DNA of 64,000 bases from Rossellomorea sp. BNER (GCA_024213275.1 JANAVG010000003.1:186001-250000); one strand, 5' to 3'; shown: positions 39,449 through 48,724, counted from the stretch's first letter. Notes: generated from the letters alone by a model not told the origin. Program-made: numbers and translations.

Positions 39449-39505
39449 AATAGACCGTCATAAAAATCCAGTATTAAGAAGGATTCATATGACGGTCTAT
39501 TTTAT
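39449..39505 (+). terminator. Terminator of the pucR-type gene
   Basis: AATAGACCGTCAT and ATGACGGTCTATT (39449-39461 and 39489-39501) form a perfect 13-bp stem with an inner ATCC/GGAT pair, then T's. Confidence 0.85.
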
Positions 39506-39736
39506 TATCGTAATTAGAAATTATTCACCAAATCATCCCTCAAAAATTCTTTCTATAATTTGTTTATAAATTTCCTCAATTCATACTCTTTTGATAATTT
39601 GACTAGAAACTTGTTTAAAACTTCATACATTTTTGCAGATGATACCTTTTTCGTTGATTAATTATAATAAACCCATAGTTACACAATTCAGAAAAGTTCA
39701 ATAAAACAGTTGAGTTCTAACAGGAGGAATGTACCC

Positions 39737-40924
39737 ATGTCATTTGGAACAGCAGAGTATAAAAAGAGAATTCGCGAGACAAAAGAAAAAATGGCAGCAA
39801 AAGGGATCGAAGTATTACTGATTACAGATCCCGCTAATATGAATTATTTATCTGGTTATGACGGTTGGTCTTTCTATGTCCATCAGATGTTAGTAATTAT
39901 AAATGATGAAGATCAACCCATTTGGATTGGGAGAGGACAGGATGCCAACGGTGCTAAATTAACGACTTGGCTTTACCACGAGAATATCATCCCATACCCA
40001 GACGAATATGTGCAATCTGATACAAAGCATCCAATGGACTTTGTAGCTGATATTTTAAAACAAATTGGCCAAGATAATCGTTCAATTGGTGTTGAGATGG
40101 AAAACTATTACTTTTCAGCAAAATGCTATGAACAGTTGAAAAAAGGCTTGCCAAACGCCTCGATCCATGATGCATCACTTCTAGTGAACTGGGTTCGTAT
40201 TGTGAAGTCTAATACAGAGATTGAGTATATGAAGCGCGCTGGAAAGATTGTTGAAAACGCAATGATGGCAGGAATTGAACTCGTGAATGAAGGTGTTCGT
40301 GAATGTGATGTTGCGGCGAAAATTTTCCATACTCAAATAACGGGAACAGATGAATATGGTGGAGATTATCCAGCTATTGTTCCACTACTTCCATCTGGAG
40401 AAAAAACATCAACACCTCACTTAACATGGACAGATCAACGCTATAAAGGGGGAGATACAGTTATCTTAGAATTAGCTGGATGCTATAAGCGCTACCACTC
40501 ACCGCTTGCAAGAACAGTTAATATTGGTCAGCCTTCCGATAAAATAAAAGCGCTTTCAGATATTGTAGTGGAGGGATTAAATGCCTGTCTTGATATGATT
40601 AAACCAGGAATCGCGTGCGAAGAAATTGAAGAAACTTGGAGAAAAACAATCGAGAAAAGCGGCATTATAAAAGAACATCGACTAGGTTATGCAATGGGTC
40701 TTAATTATCCTCCTGACTGGGGCGAGCATACAGCTAGTATCCGTAAAGGAGACCAAACCATACTTAGAAAGAATATGACATTCCACCTAATTCCAGGCAT
40801 TTGGTTAGATCAATATGGATTTGAAGCAAGTGAATCATTCCGAGTAACGGAAACTGGATGTGAAACGTTTGCATCACTCCCTAGACAGTTGTTCATCAAA
40901 GATGGAGTCCTTACAAAAAATTAG
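39737..40924 (+). CDS. doeA: Ectoine hydrolase DoeA / EutD
   Basis: Opens the pyrimidine ring of ectoine (or hydroxyectoine) to give N-acetyl-2,4-diaminobutyrate. It is 395 aa, creatinase N-terminal domain plus pita-bread M24 domain. Two of the Asp residues that bind metal in true M24 peptidases are replaced (E245 in VILELAG and P256 in YHSPLART), as expected for the metal-independent creatinase/ectoine hydrolase branch. The N-terminal part has DPANMNYLSGYDGWSFYVHQ, typical of DoeA. I start at ATG 39737 after CAGGAGGAA. It is the first gene of a seven-gene run on the plus strand. Confidence 0.88.
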   Translation: MSFGTAEYKKRIRETKEKMAAKGIEVLLITDPANMNYLSGYDGWSFYVHQMLVIINDEDQPIWIGRGQDANGAKLTTWLYHENIIPYPDEYVQSDTKHPMDFVADILKQIGQDNRSIGVEMENYYFSAKCYEQLKKGLPNASIHDASLLVNWVRIVKSNTEIEYMKRAGKIVENAMMAGIELVNEGVRECDVAAKIFHTQITGTDEYGGDYPAIVPLLPSGEKTSTPHLTWTDQRYKGGDTVILELAGCYKRYHSPLARTVNIGQPSDKIKALSDIVVEGLNACLDMIKPGIACEEIEETWRKTIEKSGIIKEHRLGYAMGLNYPPDWGEHTASIRKGDQTILRKNMTFHLIPGIWLDQYGFEASESFRVTETGCETFASLPRQLFIKDGVLTKN

Positions 40925-40951
40925 AGATATTAAAGGAGGTGAAGAACGAAC

Positions 40952-41956
40952 GTGATCATATTTACAGAGCAAGATCTCAAACAATATGTGCAATTAAATC
41001 AAGAAGCCATCACCATTATTGAAGAAGGGTTTACAAAACTAGCAAATAATGAAGTAGAAATGCCACCGATTATGAGAGTTGATGTTCATGATCAAAATGG
41101 AGAAGTAGACGTAAAAACAGCATATATCAAAGGCAAAGATATGTTTGCGATAAAAGTTTCTTCTGGATTTTTTAATAACTTTAAGCTTGGACTTCCGAGC
41201 GGGAACGGGTTAATGATGTTGATTAGCGCACAAACTGGTATTCCACAGGCACTTCTTTTAGATAACGGGTATTTAACTGAAGTTAGAACAGCAGTAGCAG
41301 GAGCGATTGCTGCAAAATACCTTTCGCGGGAAAACAGTGAAACAGTTGGTGTAATTGGAGCAGGGAGCCAAGCGAGATTCCAAGTACGGGCATTAAAGCT
41401 TGTACGGGATATTAAGAAGATCCTTGTGTATGCTCGTTCAACTGAACGTGCCAAAAAATACGCAGAAGAAATGGAGACGGAAATTGGAACTGAGGTCCAA
41501 GTGATGGACAGTGCGGAACAGGTTGTTCGGAACAGTGATGTAGTAATAACTACAACACCTTCAAAAGAGCCGATTATTAAAGCAGAATGGCTTCGACCGG
41601 GTCTCCATATTACAGCGATGGGTTCTGATGCTGAACATAAGCAAGAGTTGGAAGCGGAAGTATTGGTTCGAGCGGATATGCTTGTGTGTGATACTATCGC
41701 GCAATGTGCTAGATTAGGAGAATTGCATCACGCACTTGAAAGCGGTGTATTAACAAACGACTCGTCCATTGTTGAACTGGGTCAACTAACTTCAAAAGAG
41801 ATGAGCGGCCGTGTGAATGAAGAACAAATAACTGTTAGTGATTTAACTGGAACTGGTGTCCAAGATACAGCGATTGCACTGTTTGCCTACAACGAAATGG
41901 TGAAACGAAATTTAGGACTACAGGTTGAAAATAAAAATGTATTATTAAAAAATTAA
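40952..41956 (+). CDS. eutC: EutC-like ornithine cyclodeaminase / mu-crystallin family reductase
   Basis: A 334-aa NAD(P)-binding protein of the ornithine cyclodeaminase/mu-crystallin family. The Rossmann motif is VGVIGAGSQARFQVRAL; other family marks are KVSSGFFNNFKLGLPSGNGL, LTEVRTAVAGAIAAKYL and DLTGTGVQDTAIA. Relatives reduce imines or remove ammonia with cyclisation. Beside EutD and EutE homologues it is best called EutC, whose step in hydroxyectoine breakdown is inferred rather than shown. The start is GTG 40952 with AAAGGAGGTGA upstream. The next gene starts 14 bases after its stop codon. Confidence 0.8.
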   Translation: MIIFTEQDLKQYVQLNQEAITIIEEGFTKLANNEVEMPPIMRVDVHDQNGEVDVKTAYIKGKDMFAIKVSSGFFNNFKLGLPSGNGLMMLISAQTGIPQALLLDNGYLTEVRTAVAGAIAAKYLSRENSETVGVIGAGSQARFQVRALKLVRDIKKILVYARSTERAKKYAEEMETEIGTEVQVMDSAEQVVRNSDVVITTTPSKEPIIKAEWLRPGLHITAMGSDAEHKQELEAEVLVRADMLVCDTIAQCARLGELHHALESGVLTNDSSIVELGQLTSKEMSGRVNEEQITVSDLTGTGVQDTAIALFAYNEMVKRNLGLQVENKNVLLKN

Positions 41957-41970
41957 TGAGGAGTGGTCAT

Positions 41971-43170
41971 ATGACAAACAAAAACATTAAAGTAGGTACG
42001 AAATCAGTATGGGCAGGAGAAAAAGAATATTTAGTGCATGGTGCAACACAAGTACCGGTCGTTCTAAGTGTAGCTTACGGCTATGATGATATGGATGAGT
42101 GGTATGATGTAGCGATTGGAAAGAAGAAAGGCCATATTTATGGACGTAATACAAATCCAACTGTTCAAGCATTTGAAGATAAGGTAAAAATTCTTGAAGG
42201 TGCAGAAGCAGCAACAAGCTTTTCAACAGGTATGGCTGCGATAAGCAATACGTTATCTACATTTCTTTTACCAGGAGATCGCATTGTCTCCATTAAAGAT
42301 ACTTATGGTGGTACAAATAAAATTTTTACAGAGTTCCTTCCTCGACAGCAGATCGATGTGGTCCTTTGTGAAACAGGTAATCATGAGGAAATTGAAGCAG
42401 AAGTAGCAAAAGGCTGCAAAATTTTATACTTGGAAACACCAACAAATCCAACAGTCAAAATAACGGACATTGAGCGTATGGCAAAAGCTGGCCGTGATGC
42501 AGGGGCACTTGTCATTGTAGACAATACGTTTGGGACGCCAATTAACCAAAACCCACTTTCACTAGGAGTAGACTTAGTGCTTCATAGTGCAACGAAATTC
42601 CTTGGTGGTCATGCAGATGCATTGGGCGGCGTTGTTTGCGGATCACATGAACTTGTTGAAAAAATTTATCATTACCGTGAAATTAACGGGGCGACAATGG
42701 ATCCAATGGCTGCTTACCTAAAATTACGCGGAATGAAAACACTTCACCTCCGTGTACGTCAGCAATGTAGTAATGCAATGGCTCTTGCTGAATATTTATT
42801 AACAAAAGATTTAGTCGAAGGGGTATACTACCCTGGTCTCGAAACACATCCACATCATGATATAGCCAAAAAACAAATGAAAGATTTCGGTGGAATGCTT
42901 AGCTTTGCAGTAAAAGGCGGAGTGGATACGGTAAGAGATCTTCTACCTAAATTACAATTTGCAAACCGTGCTGCTAATCTTGGTGCTGTAGAAACAACTG
43001 TAGGACCTGCTCGTACGACAAGTCATGTTGAATGTACACCAGAAGAGCGTGCAGCAATGGGAATTCCTGAAGGGCTCATTCGCGTATCGTGCGGTATTGA
43101 AGATATTGAAGATCTAATTGCAGATTTTGAGCAGGCTTTCAATCATGTTGAGAGTGCCTTACAAGTATAA
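41971..43170 (+). CDS. Cystathionine gamma-synthase/lyase-family PLP enzyme in the ectoine cluster
   Basis: A 399-aa fold-type I PLP enzyme of the Cys/Met metabolism family. PLP lysine K209 is in LHSATKFLGGHADALGG; other marks are GRNTNPTVQAFEDKV, SFSTGMAAISNTL, YLETPTNPTVKI and the C-terminal RVSCGIEDIEDLIADFEQAF. Family members carry out beta- or gamma-elimination or replacement on amino acids with a leaving group. Classical ectoine breakdown has no such enzyme, so a gamma-elimination or a transamination of a diaminobutyrate- or homoserine-like intermediate may be its job here (inference). ATG 41971 follows GAGGAGTGG. Confidence 0.82.
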   Translation: MTNKNIKVGTKSVWAGEKEYLVHGATQVPVVLSVAYGYDDMDEWYDVAIGKKKGHIYGRNTNPTVQAFEDKVKILEGAEAATSFSTGMAAISNTLSTFLLPGDRIVSIKDTYGGTNKIFTEFLPRQQIDVVLCETGNHEEIEAEVAKGCKILYLETPTNPTVKITDIERMAKAGRDAGALVIVDNTFGTPINQNPLSLGVDLVLHSATKFLGGHADALGGVVCGSHELVEKIYHYREINGATMDPMAAYLKLRGMKTLHLRVRQQCSNAMALAEYLLTKDLVEGVYYPGLETHPHHDIAKKQMKDFGGMLSFAVKGGVDTVRDLLPKLQFANRAANLGAVETTVGPARTTSHVECTPEERAAMGIPEGLIRVSCGIEDIEDLIADFEQAFNHVESALQV

Positions 43171-43203
43171 AGATGACTAGGTTCCTATAGAGGTGAGTGG
43201 TGA

Positions 43204-44451
43204 ATGAAAAGCAATCATCCTTTCGTTGAGAAAGTAAATAGCTTGTTTGACCAATTGGTCGAATGGCGGCGTAGGTTTCATCAACATCCCGAGCTCAGCT
43301 TTCAGGAGTTCGGGACCTCCCAATTTGTTGCTGAAACGTTACAAATGATAGAGGGAATGAAAGTAGAAAAAGGTATTGGTGTAGAAACAAGTGTTGTCGG
43401 TACCTTAACTTCGGGGGAAGGTCCTACCATTGCGATAAGGGCAGATATAGATGCACTCCCAATCGTTGAAGAACATAAGACAAGTTACAGCTCAAAAAAC
43501 GAAGGTGTCATGCATGCATGTGGTCATGATGCACATACGGCGATTTTACTGGGTGTCGCAACCATACTTGCTGATTACATTAATAATGGTGAATTAAAAG
43601 GTACAATTAAATTTGTATTTCAGCCTGCAGAAGAAAGTACAGATGAAAATGGACTTTCTGGATCTCCTTATATGGTGAAAGCAGGAGTTTATGACAAAGT
43701 AGATGCTGCAATTGCACTTCATATGTGTCCTTGGCTTCCAGTCGGTGCTGTTCAATTGAATGATGGTTACAGCATGGCAAATGTGGATGTTTTTGAAGGG
43801 AAAATATATGGAACAGGAGGTCACGGAGCCTACCCAGAACTTGGGACTGATCCGATTTGGATGCTTGGACCTGTTATGCAAGCACTACATGGGATTGTTG
43901 CCCGAAATGTGTCTGCATTAGATGCAGCGGTGGTGAGCATCGGGCAAGTCCATGCAGGGACAGCGAGTAATATTATCCCGACAGAGGTCTTAATTGAAGG
44001 GACGATGCGCAGTTATACACCAGAAATCCGTGATCAATTAGCATTGCAATTACAGAAAGCGTTTTCAATAGTAGAGCCTCTAGGCGGTCAATATTCATTA
44101 AATGTCCAAAGGGGAGAACCGGCTTTAAATAATAGTGCTTTTATCAATGAGTGGATTACGGAAACAATACTTGAGATCTATCCTGAACTTCAAATTACGA
44201 AACGTCCATTCGGTCTTGGAGGAGAAGATTTTGGCTTTGTAACAGAAAAGCTTCCGAGTTCCATGTTTTTTCTCGGATGCGCACCATCAGATGGAGTGCA
44301 AAGAGATTTGCACACACCGATTTTTGATATTAACGAATCCTGCTTGTCGATCGGGACAGCTATTCTAGCACACACAGCTATAAAGTTTTTAAAAGGTGAG
44401 GTAAACTTACCAATCAATGAAAATATGGAGGTGCAAACGCATGGCGCATAA
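43204..44451 (+). CDS. doeB: N-acetyl-diaminobutyrate deacetylase DoeB / EutE (M20 amidohydrolase)
   Basis: Removes the acetyl group from the product of DoeA to give L-2,4-diaminobutyrate. It is a 415-aa M20D-type amidohydrolase with RRFHQHPELSFQEFGTS, the metal-binding MHACGHDAHTAILLG, FQPAEE, and LGGEDFGF near the C-terminus. M20D enzymes deacetylate many N-acyl amino acids; the specific call rests on the neighbouring ectoine hydrolase. AGAGGTGAGTGG precedes ATG 43204. Its 3' end overlaps the next gene by 11 bases. Confidence 0.8.
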   Translation: MKSNHPFVEKVNSLFDQLVEWRRRFHQHPELSFQEFGTSQFVAETLQMIEGMKVEKGIGVETSVVGTLTSGEGPTIAIRADIDALPIVEEHKTSYSSKNEGVMHACGHDAHTAILLGVATILADYINNGELKGTIKFVFQPAEESTDENGLSGSPYMVKAGVYDKVDAAIALHMCPWLPVGAVQLNDGYSMANVDVFEGKIYGTGGHGAYPELGTDPIWMLGPVMQALHGIVARNVSALDAAVVSIGQVHAGTASNIIPTEVLIEGTMRSYTPEIRDQLALQLQKAFSIVEPLGGQYSLNVQRGEPALNNSAFINEWITETILEIYPELQITKRPFGLGGEDFGFVTEKLPSSMFFLGCAPSDGVQRDLHTPIFDINESCLSIGTAILAHTAIKFLKGEVNLPINENMEVQTHGA

Positions 44452-45496
44452 ACTAGCATTTATTGGGTTCGGTGTAGTAGGTCAAGGATTAGCTGAAATC
44501 TTACGGGATAAAAAGGATGCGTTAAAACATGAGGAAGGCTTTGAAGGTGTTATTGTTGCAATCTCAGATCTAATGAAAGGTTCGATTTATCATCCTAACG
44601 GGCTTGATATCAATACTGTATTACAAGTATTAAAGGAAACTGGCAGTCTAGAAAACTATCCTAAAACACCAGGACTCGTAACAGGATGGGATAGTTTAAA
44701 AACAATTCGTGAAACAAACGCGGATACGATCATTGAGGTATCTTACACAGATGTAAATACAGGTCAACCTGCCATTAATCATTGTAAAACTGCATTCGAA
44801 AGTGGAAAAAACGTTGTTATGACAAACAAAGGTCCTGTCGCACTTGCTTACAAAGAGCTTTCTGAAATTGCCAATAAACATGATGTTTACTGGGGATTTG
44901 AGGGAACTGTTATGAGCGGGACACCAGCATTACGAATGCCGGTCGTTACATTAGCGGGAAATGATATTACCGAAATTCGCGGTATCTTAAATGGTACAAC
45001 AAATTATATCTTAACCAAAATGGAAGCTGAAGGTGTGTCTTATGAACGTGCATTGAACGAGGCACAGGAACTTGGGTTTGCTGAAGCGGATCCTACAAGT
45101 GATGTAGAAGGATTTGATGCAAGATACAAAATTGTTATTTTAGCCAACTATGTCATGAACGTACCCCTGACAGTAGCAGAGGTGTCTTGCAAAGGGATTA
45201 CAGACATCACTTTAAAAGAAATAGAAGAAGCAAAAGCAGAAGGAAAGCGTTGGAAACTGTTAGCAAAAGTACGAAAAGAAGATGGCGAAGTAATTGCCTC
45301 AATTGCACCTGAAAAAGTTAAGGTTACAGATCCGCTTGCCTCAATCAACGGGGCCACAAACGCAATCACGTATGAATGCGACCTTTTAGGAACTGTGACG
45401 TTAAGTGGCGCAGGTGCAGGGAAAGTTGAAACAGGGTTCTCACTCTTAATTGACTTAATTAACATTGATCGTGAAAGACAATTAGCAAAAATCTAA
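44441..45496 (+). CDS. Homoserine dehydrogenase-like oxidoreductase, no ACT domain
   Basis: A 351-aa protein with an N-terminal Rossmann domain (LAFIGFGVVGQGLAEIL) and the homoserine dehydrogenase catalytic domain (TNKGPVALAYKEL, FEGTVMSGTPALRMP, GILNGTTNYILTKME, FAEADPTSDVEGFDARYKI). The C-terminal ACT domain of biosynthetic Hom is absent, so threonine feedback is not expected. It would interconvert aspartate semialdehyde and homoserine or a related aldehyde/alcohol pair. I start at ATG 44441 (ATGGAGGTG upstream), 11 bases inside the deacetylase gene, showing translational coupling. Its presence in an ectoine cluster is unusual. Confidence 0.82.
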   Translation: MAHKLAFIGFGVVGQGLAEILRDKKDALKHEEGFEGVIVAISDLMKGSIYHPNGLDINTVLQVLKETGSLENYPKTPGLVTGWDSLKTIRETNADTIIEVSYTDVNTGQPAINHCKTAFESGKNVVMTNKGPVALAYKELSEIANKHDVYWGFEGTVMSGTPALRMPVVTLAGNDITEIRGILNGTTNYILTKMEAEGVSYERALNEAQELGFAEADPTSDVEGFDARYKIVILANYVMNVPLTVAEVSCKGITDITLKEIEEAKAEGKRWKLLAKVRKEDGEVIASIAPEKVKVTDPLASINGATNAITYECDLLGTVTLSGAGAGKVETGFSLLIDLINIDRERQLAKI

Positions 45497-45516
45497 TAGT
45501 GGAAGGCGGTAATGTA

Positions 45517-46959
45517 ATGACAACTCAACTTACGGGTCAAAAGATGTTCCTTGCAGGAAATTGGGTGAAATCTGATCGAATGATCGAGGTTCGTGATCCA
45601 CAAGATAACAGCATTATTGATACAGTGCCTGCTGCTTCAGAGGAACATATGTTGATGTGTATTGAAGAAGCGAAGATTGGAGCTAAAACGGCTGCATCAA
45701 TGCCGGTTCATGAACGTATGAAAATTGTTAATTCTGCAGCAGAATATATTGAGAAGAATTCAGAAAAATATGCACGAACCATTGCTAGTGAGGGTAGTAA
45801 AACGATTCGCGAGGCAACAAAAGAAGTTGCAAGATGTGTACAAACTCTTCGGATTAGTGCAGAAGAGGCAAGGCGAATTCATGGTGAGACAATCCCGTTT
45901 GATCAAATGCCAGGGAGTGAGAATCGTGTAGGGTATTATTATCGGTTTCCAATCGGTATTATTGGTGCCATTACACCGTTTAATGATCCTCTAAATCTTG
46001 TCGCACACAAAGTAGGACCTGCCATTGCATCAGGAAATGCCATTATTGTTAAACCAGCAACTGTTACGCCGTTGAGCGCTCTACTATTAGCAGAAGCCTT
46101 TGTACAAGCAGGGCTGCCTCCTAAAGTGTTATCAGTGATAACAGGTTATGGAAGTGAGATCGGCGATGTTTTGGTTACTCATCCAGCTGTTCGAATGGTT
46201 ACTTTTACAGGTGGATTAGAAGCAGGGGAGGAAATTTCACGTAAAGCCGGTTTGAAAAAAATTAGTATGGAACTAGGTTCAAATTCTCCTGTTATCATAC
46301 TAGAAGATGCCGATCTAGAGGATGCTGTCGAATCTACTGTCTCTGGTGCCTTTTGGGCAGCAGGACAAAATTGCCTAGGTGTTCAACGTGTTTATATCCA
46401 AGACAGCATTATCGCAAAATTCGAGAAGGCATTTGTGGAGCGCACCAGCCAATATCGTGTTGGAGATAAACAATCAGTGCATATCGATATGGGACCTCTT
46501 ATTTCAGAAAAAGAAGCGATTCGAGTAGAGAATTTAGTAAACGAGGCAATCGAAAAAGGTGCTTTATTATTAACAGGAGGAGAGCGTAATGGTGCCTTTT
46601 ATTCTCCAACTGTTTTAGCGAATGTACCAGAAGGTTGCACTATTTCTAAAGAAGAAATCTTCGGACCAGTTGTTCTCCTTTACTCAGTTTCTGATCTTGA
46701 AGAAGCCATCCAACGATCAAATGATGTAAATTATGGTTTACAAGCTGGTATTTTCACTAGAGATATAGAAAAAGCCCATAGTGCCATTGCTAAGTTGGAT
46801 GTTGGTGGGATTATGATTAATGACAGCAGTGATTACCGAATTGATACAATGCCGTTCGGTGGTGTGAAAAAGTCAGGGTTAGGACGCGAAGGTATCAAGT
46901 TTTCGGTTCAGGAAATGACAGAGCCGAAAGTAGTATGTTTTAAATTAGCTATCCACTAA
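45517..46959 (+). CDS. Aldehyde dehydrogenase of the ectoine cluster
   Basis: A 480-aa NAD(P)-dependent aldehyde dehydrogenase. Catalytic C286 is in AAGQNCLGVQRV and the general base E252 in SMELGSNSPV; the cofactor site is TFTGGLEAGEEI, and PFGGVKKSGLGREG lies near the C-terminus. Likely substrates in this context are aspartate semialdehyde, the job done by DoeC in other bacteria, or a hydroxylated or methylated analogue. ATG 45517 follows AAGGCGGT. A hairpin stands between it and the transporter gene. Confidence 0.85.
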   Translation: MTTQLTGQKMFLAGNWVKSDRMIEVRDPQDNSIIDTVPAASEEHMLMCIEEAKIGAKTAASMPVHERMKIVNSAAEYIEKNSEKYARTIASEGSKTIREATKEVARCVQTLRISAEEARRIHGETIPFDQMPGSENRVGYYYRFPIGIIGAITPFNDPLNLVAHKVGPAIASGNAIIVKPATVTPLSALLLAEAFVQAGLPPKVLSVITGYGSEIGDVLVTHPAVRMVTFTGGLEAGEEISRKAGLKKISMELGSNSPVIILEDADLEDAVESTVSGAFWAAGQNCLGVQRVYIQDSIIAKFEKAFVERTSQYRVGDKQSVHIDMGPLISEKEAIRVENLVNEAIEKGALLLTGGERNGAFYSPTVLANVPEGCTISKEEIFGPVVLLYSVSDLEEAIQRSNDVNYGLQAGIFTRDIEKAHSAIAKLDVGGIMINDSSDYRIDTMPFGGVKKSGLGREGIKFSVQEMTEPKVVCFKLAIH

Positions 46960-46983
46960 ATTACTATCAATAATGTTAAACAG

Positions 46984-47015
46984 AAGGGAAGATGTATATT
47001 AGCATATTCCCTTTT
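46984..47015 (+). terminator. Weak terminator between the aldehyde dehydrogenase and BCCT genes
   Basis: AAGGGAA and TTCCCTT form a 7-bp stem with a 16-base loop and a short T-run. It may lower rather than stop transcription into the transporter gene. Confidence 0.5.
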
Positions 47016-47121
47016 AATTCCCTTGTAAATATCTGAAAATTCAATCGAAACAGTACATCCAATATTTAATTAGTGTAATCGATAAAGACTTTTTGAAAAA
47101 AACAGATAAAGGGTGGTTGAT

Positions 47122-48666
47122 TTGAGGAAAAACATAGAACGTGTATCTTATAACAATCCGGTATTTAAGGTGTCGGCCATTGTCGTTGTCCTTTTTGCAA
47201 TATGGGGAGCGCTCTCTCCAGAGAGTCTTTCAAAGAATGCTTCAGCTGTTTCTGGTTTTATTAATAATTCTTTTGGCTGGTTTTATTTAGCCTCTGTTGC
47301 ATGTTTTGTTGCATTTTGTTTATTTTTGACATTTAGTAAGTATGGAAGTATTAAACTAGGACATGAACATGAGAAACCTGAGTTTTCTTTTTTTGCCTGG
47401 ATCAGCATGTTGTTTGCCGCAGGATTTGGTGCTGGAATTGTCTTTTGGGGGGTAGCCGAGCCGTTAACCCATTTTGCCAATCCTCCTTTAGATGGAATTG
47501 AACCTCAATCAGCTGAAGCTGCTCGAGTAGCGATGCGTTATTCCTTTTTTAATTGGGGATTCCATCAATGGTCTGTTTTTACAATTGTTGGTTTAGCACT
47601 TGCTTATTTTCAATTTCGTAAAAAAAGTAAATTGCTTGTGAGTGAAACACTTAGTGAAGTAAACATTAAGAAAAGGAGTATAAAAAAGACGATTAACATT
47701 CTCGCAATCATTGCAACCGTTACAGGGGTTGCTACGTCGATGGGAATGGGAGTTTTACAAATTGATGCAGGACTAAGTTATGTATTTTCGATACCAAACA
47801 GTACATGGATGCCATTAGTGATTATTGGCGTAATGTTTGTGCTTTATATGATATCGGCAATAACCGGAGTCAATAAAGGAATAAAATTTTTAAGTAATAC
47901 AAATATGGTTCTAGTTATAGGGTTTATGCTATTTTTCCTTTTTAAAGGTCCGACTGTGTTTATTTTAGAGAGCTTTGTACTTGCAGTTGGTGATTACCTT
48001 CAACATTTTCTTGAAATGAGTTTTTTCTTAACACCTTACACAGGTGATAAATGGGCACATGACTGGACAGTTTTCTATTGGGCATGGGTCATTACTTGGT
48101 CACCATTCGTAGGATCATTTGTTGCCAGGATATCGAGAGGAAGAACCATTCGAGAATTTGTCATTGGGGTATTAATTATCCCTCCAGTAATTGCCTTTAT
48201 GTGGATGGCGATTTTTGGTGGCACAGGATTATATATGGATTTATTTCAAAATACAGCACTATCTGATGCGGTTTCAAAGGATGTCGCAACAGCTATATTT
48301 GTTTTCTTGCAACAGTTCCCATTATACGGCATTTTATCTGTACTAATGCTTGCGCTTATCATGATTTTTCTTATCACATCCGTAGACTCAACGGTTTACG
48401 TTCTTGGAATAATGTCGTCAGATGGTAATGAAAATCCGTCCATATCTGTAAAAGCTGTTTGGGGTGTGTTAATTGCAGCCATTACAGCTGTCTTAATAGT
48501 AAGCAGTGGATTAGAAGGATTACAATCAGTAGCCTTAATTGCGGCCCTCCCATTTACGGTAATATTGATCTTGATAAGTATATCGTTATTTAAATCATTA
48601 TATTTAGAAAAAAAGAACTCTTTGAAAGAAGTTAATAAGCCCTATTTACAAAGGAAAGTGCAGTAA
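47122..48666 (+). CDS. BCCT-family osmolyte transporter (probable ectoine/hydroxyectoine uptake)
   Basis: A 514-aa membrane protein with 12 predicted spans, betaine-choline-carnitine transporter family. Family marks are WISMLFAAGFGAGIVFWGVA (the glycine-rich unwound helix), FNWGFHQWSVF, and the aromatic substrate box WAHDWTVFYWAWVITWSPFV. It lacks the long charged C-terminal tail of osmosensing BetP-like carriers, fitting a nutrient-uptake role. The TTG 47122 start has AAAGGG at good spacing; GTG 47113 is too close to it. Specificity for ectoines is inferred from the cluster. Confidence 0.85.
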   Translation: MRKNIERVSYNNPVFKVSAIVVVLFAIWGALSPESLSKNASAVSGFINNSFGWFYLASVACFVAFCLFLTFSKYGSIKLGHEHEKPEFSFFAWISMLFAAGFGAGIVFWGVAEPLTHFANPPLDGIEPQSAEAARVAMRYSFFNWGFHQWSVFTIVGLALAYFQFRKKSKLLVSETLSEVNIKKRSIKKTINILAIIATVTGVATSMGMGVLQIDAGLSYVFSIPNSTWMPLVIIGVMFVLYMISAITGVNKGIKFLSNTNMVLVIGFMLFFLFKGPTVFILESFVLAVGDYLQHFLEMSFFLTPYTGDKWAHDWTVFYWAWVITWSPFVGSFVARISRGRTIREFVIGVLIIPPVIAFMWMAIFGGTGLYMDLFQNTALSDAVSKDVATAIFVFLQQFPLYGILSVLMLALIMIFLITSVDSTVYVLGIMSSDGNENPSISVKAVWGVLIAAITAVLIVSSGLEGLQSVALIAALPFTVILILISISLFKSLYLEKKNSLKEVNKPYLQRKVQ

Positions 48667-48724
48667 ATATAAAAACAATAATAAATTTGCTTCCATCGTA
48701 ATAATCTACACTTGCAATGGGAAA

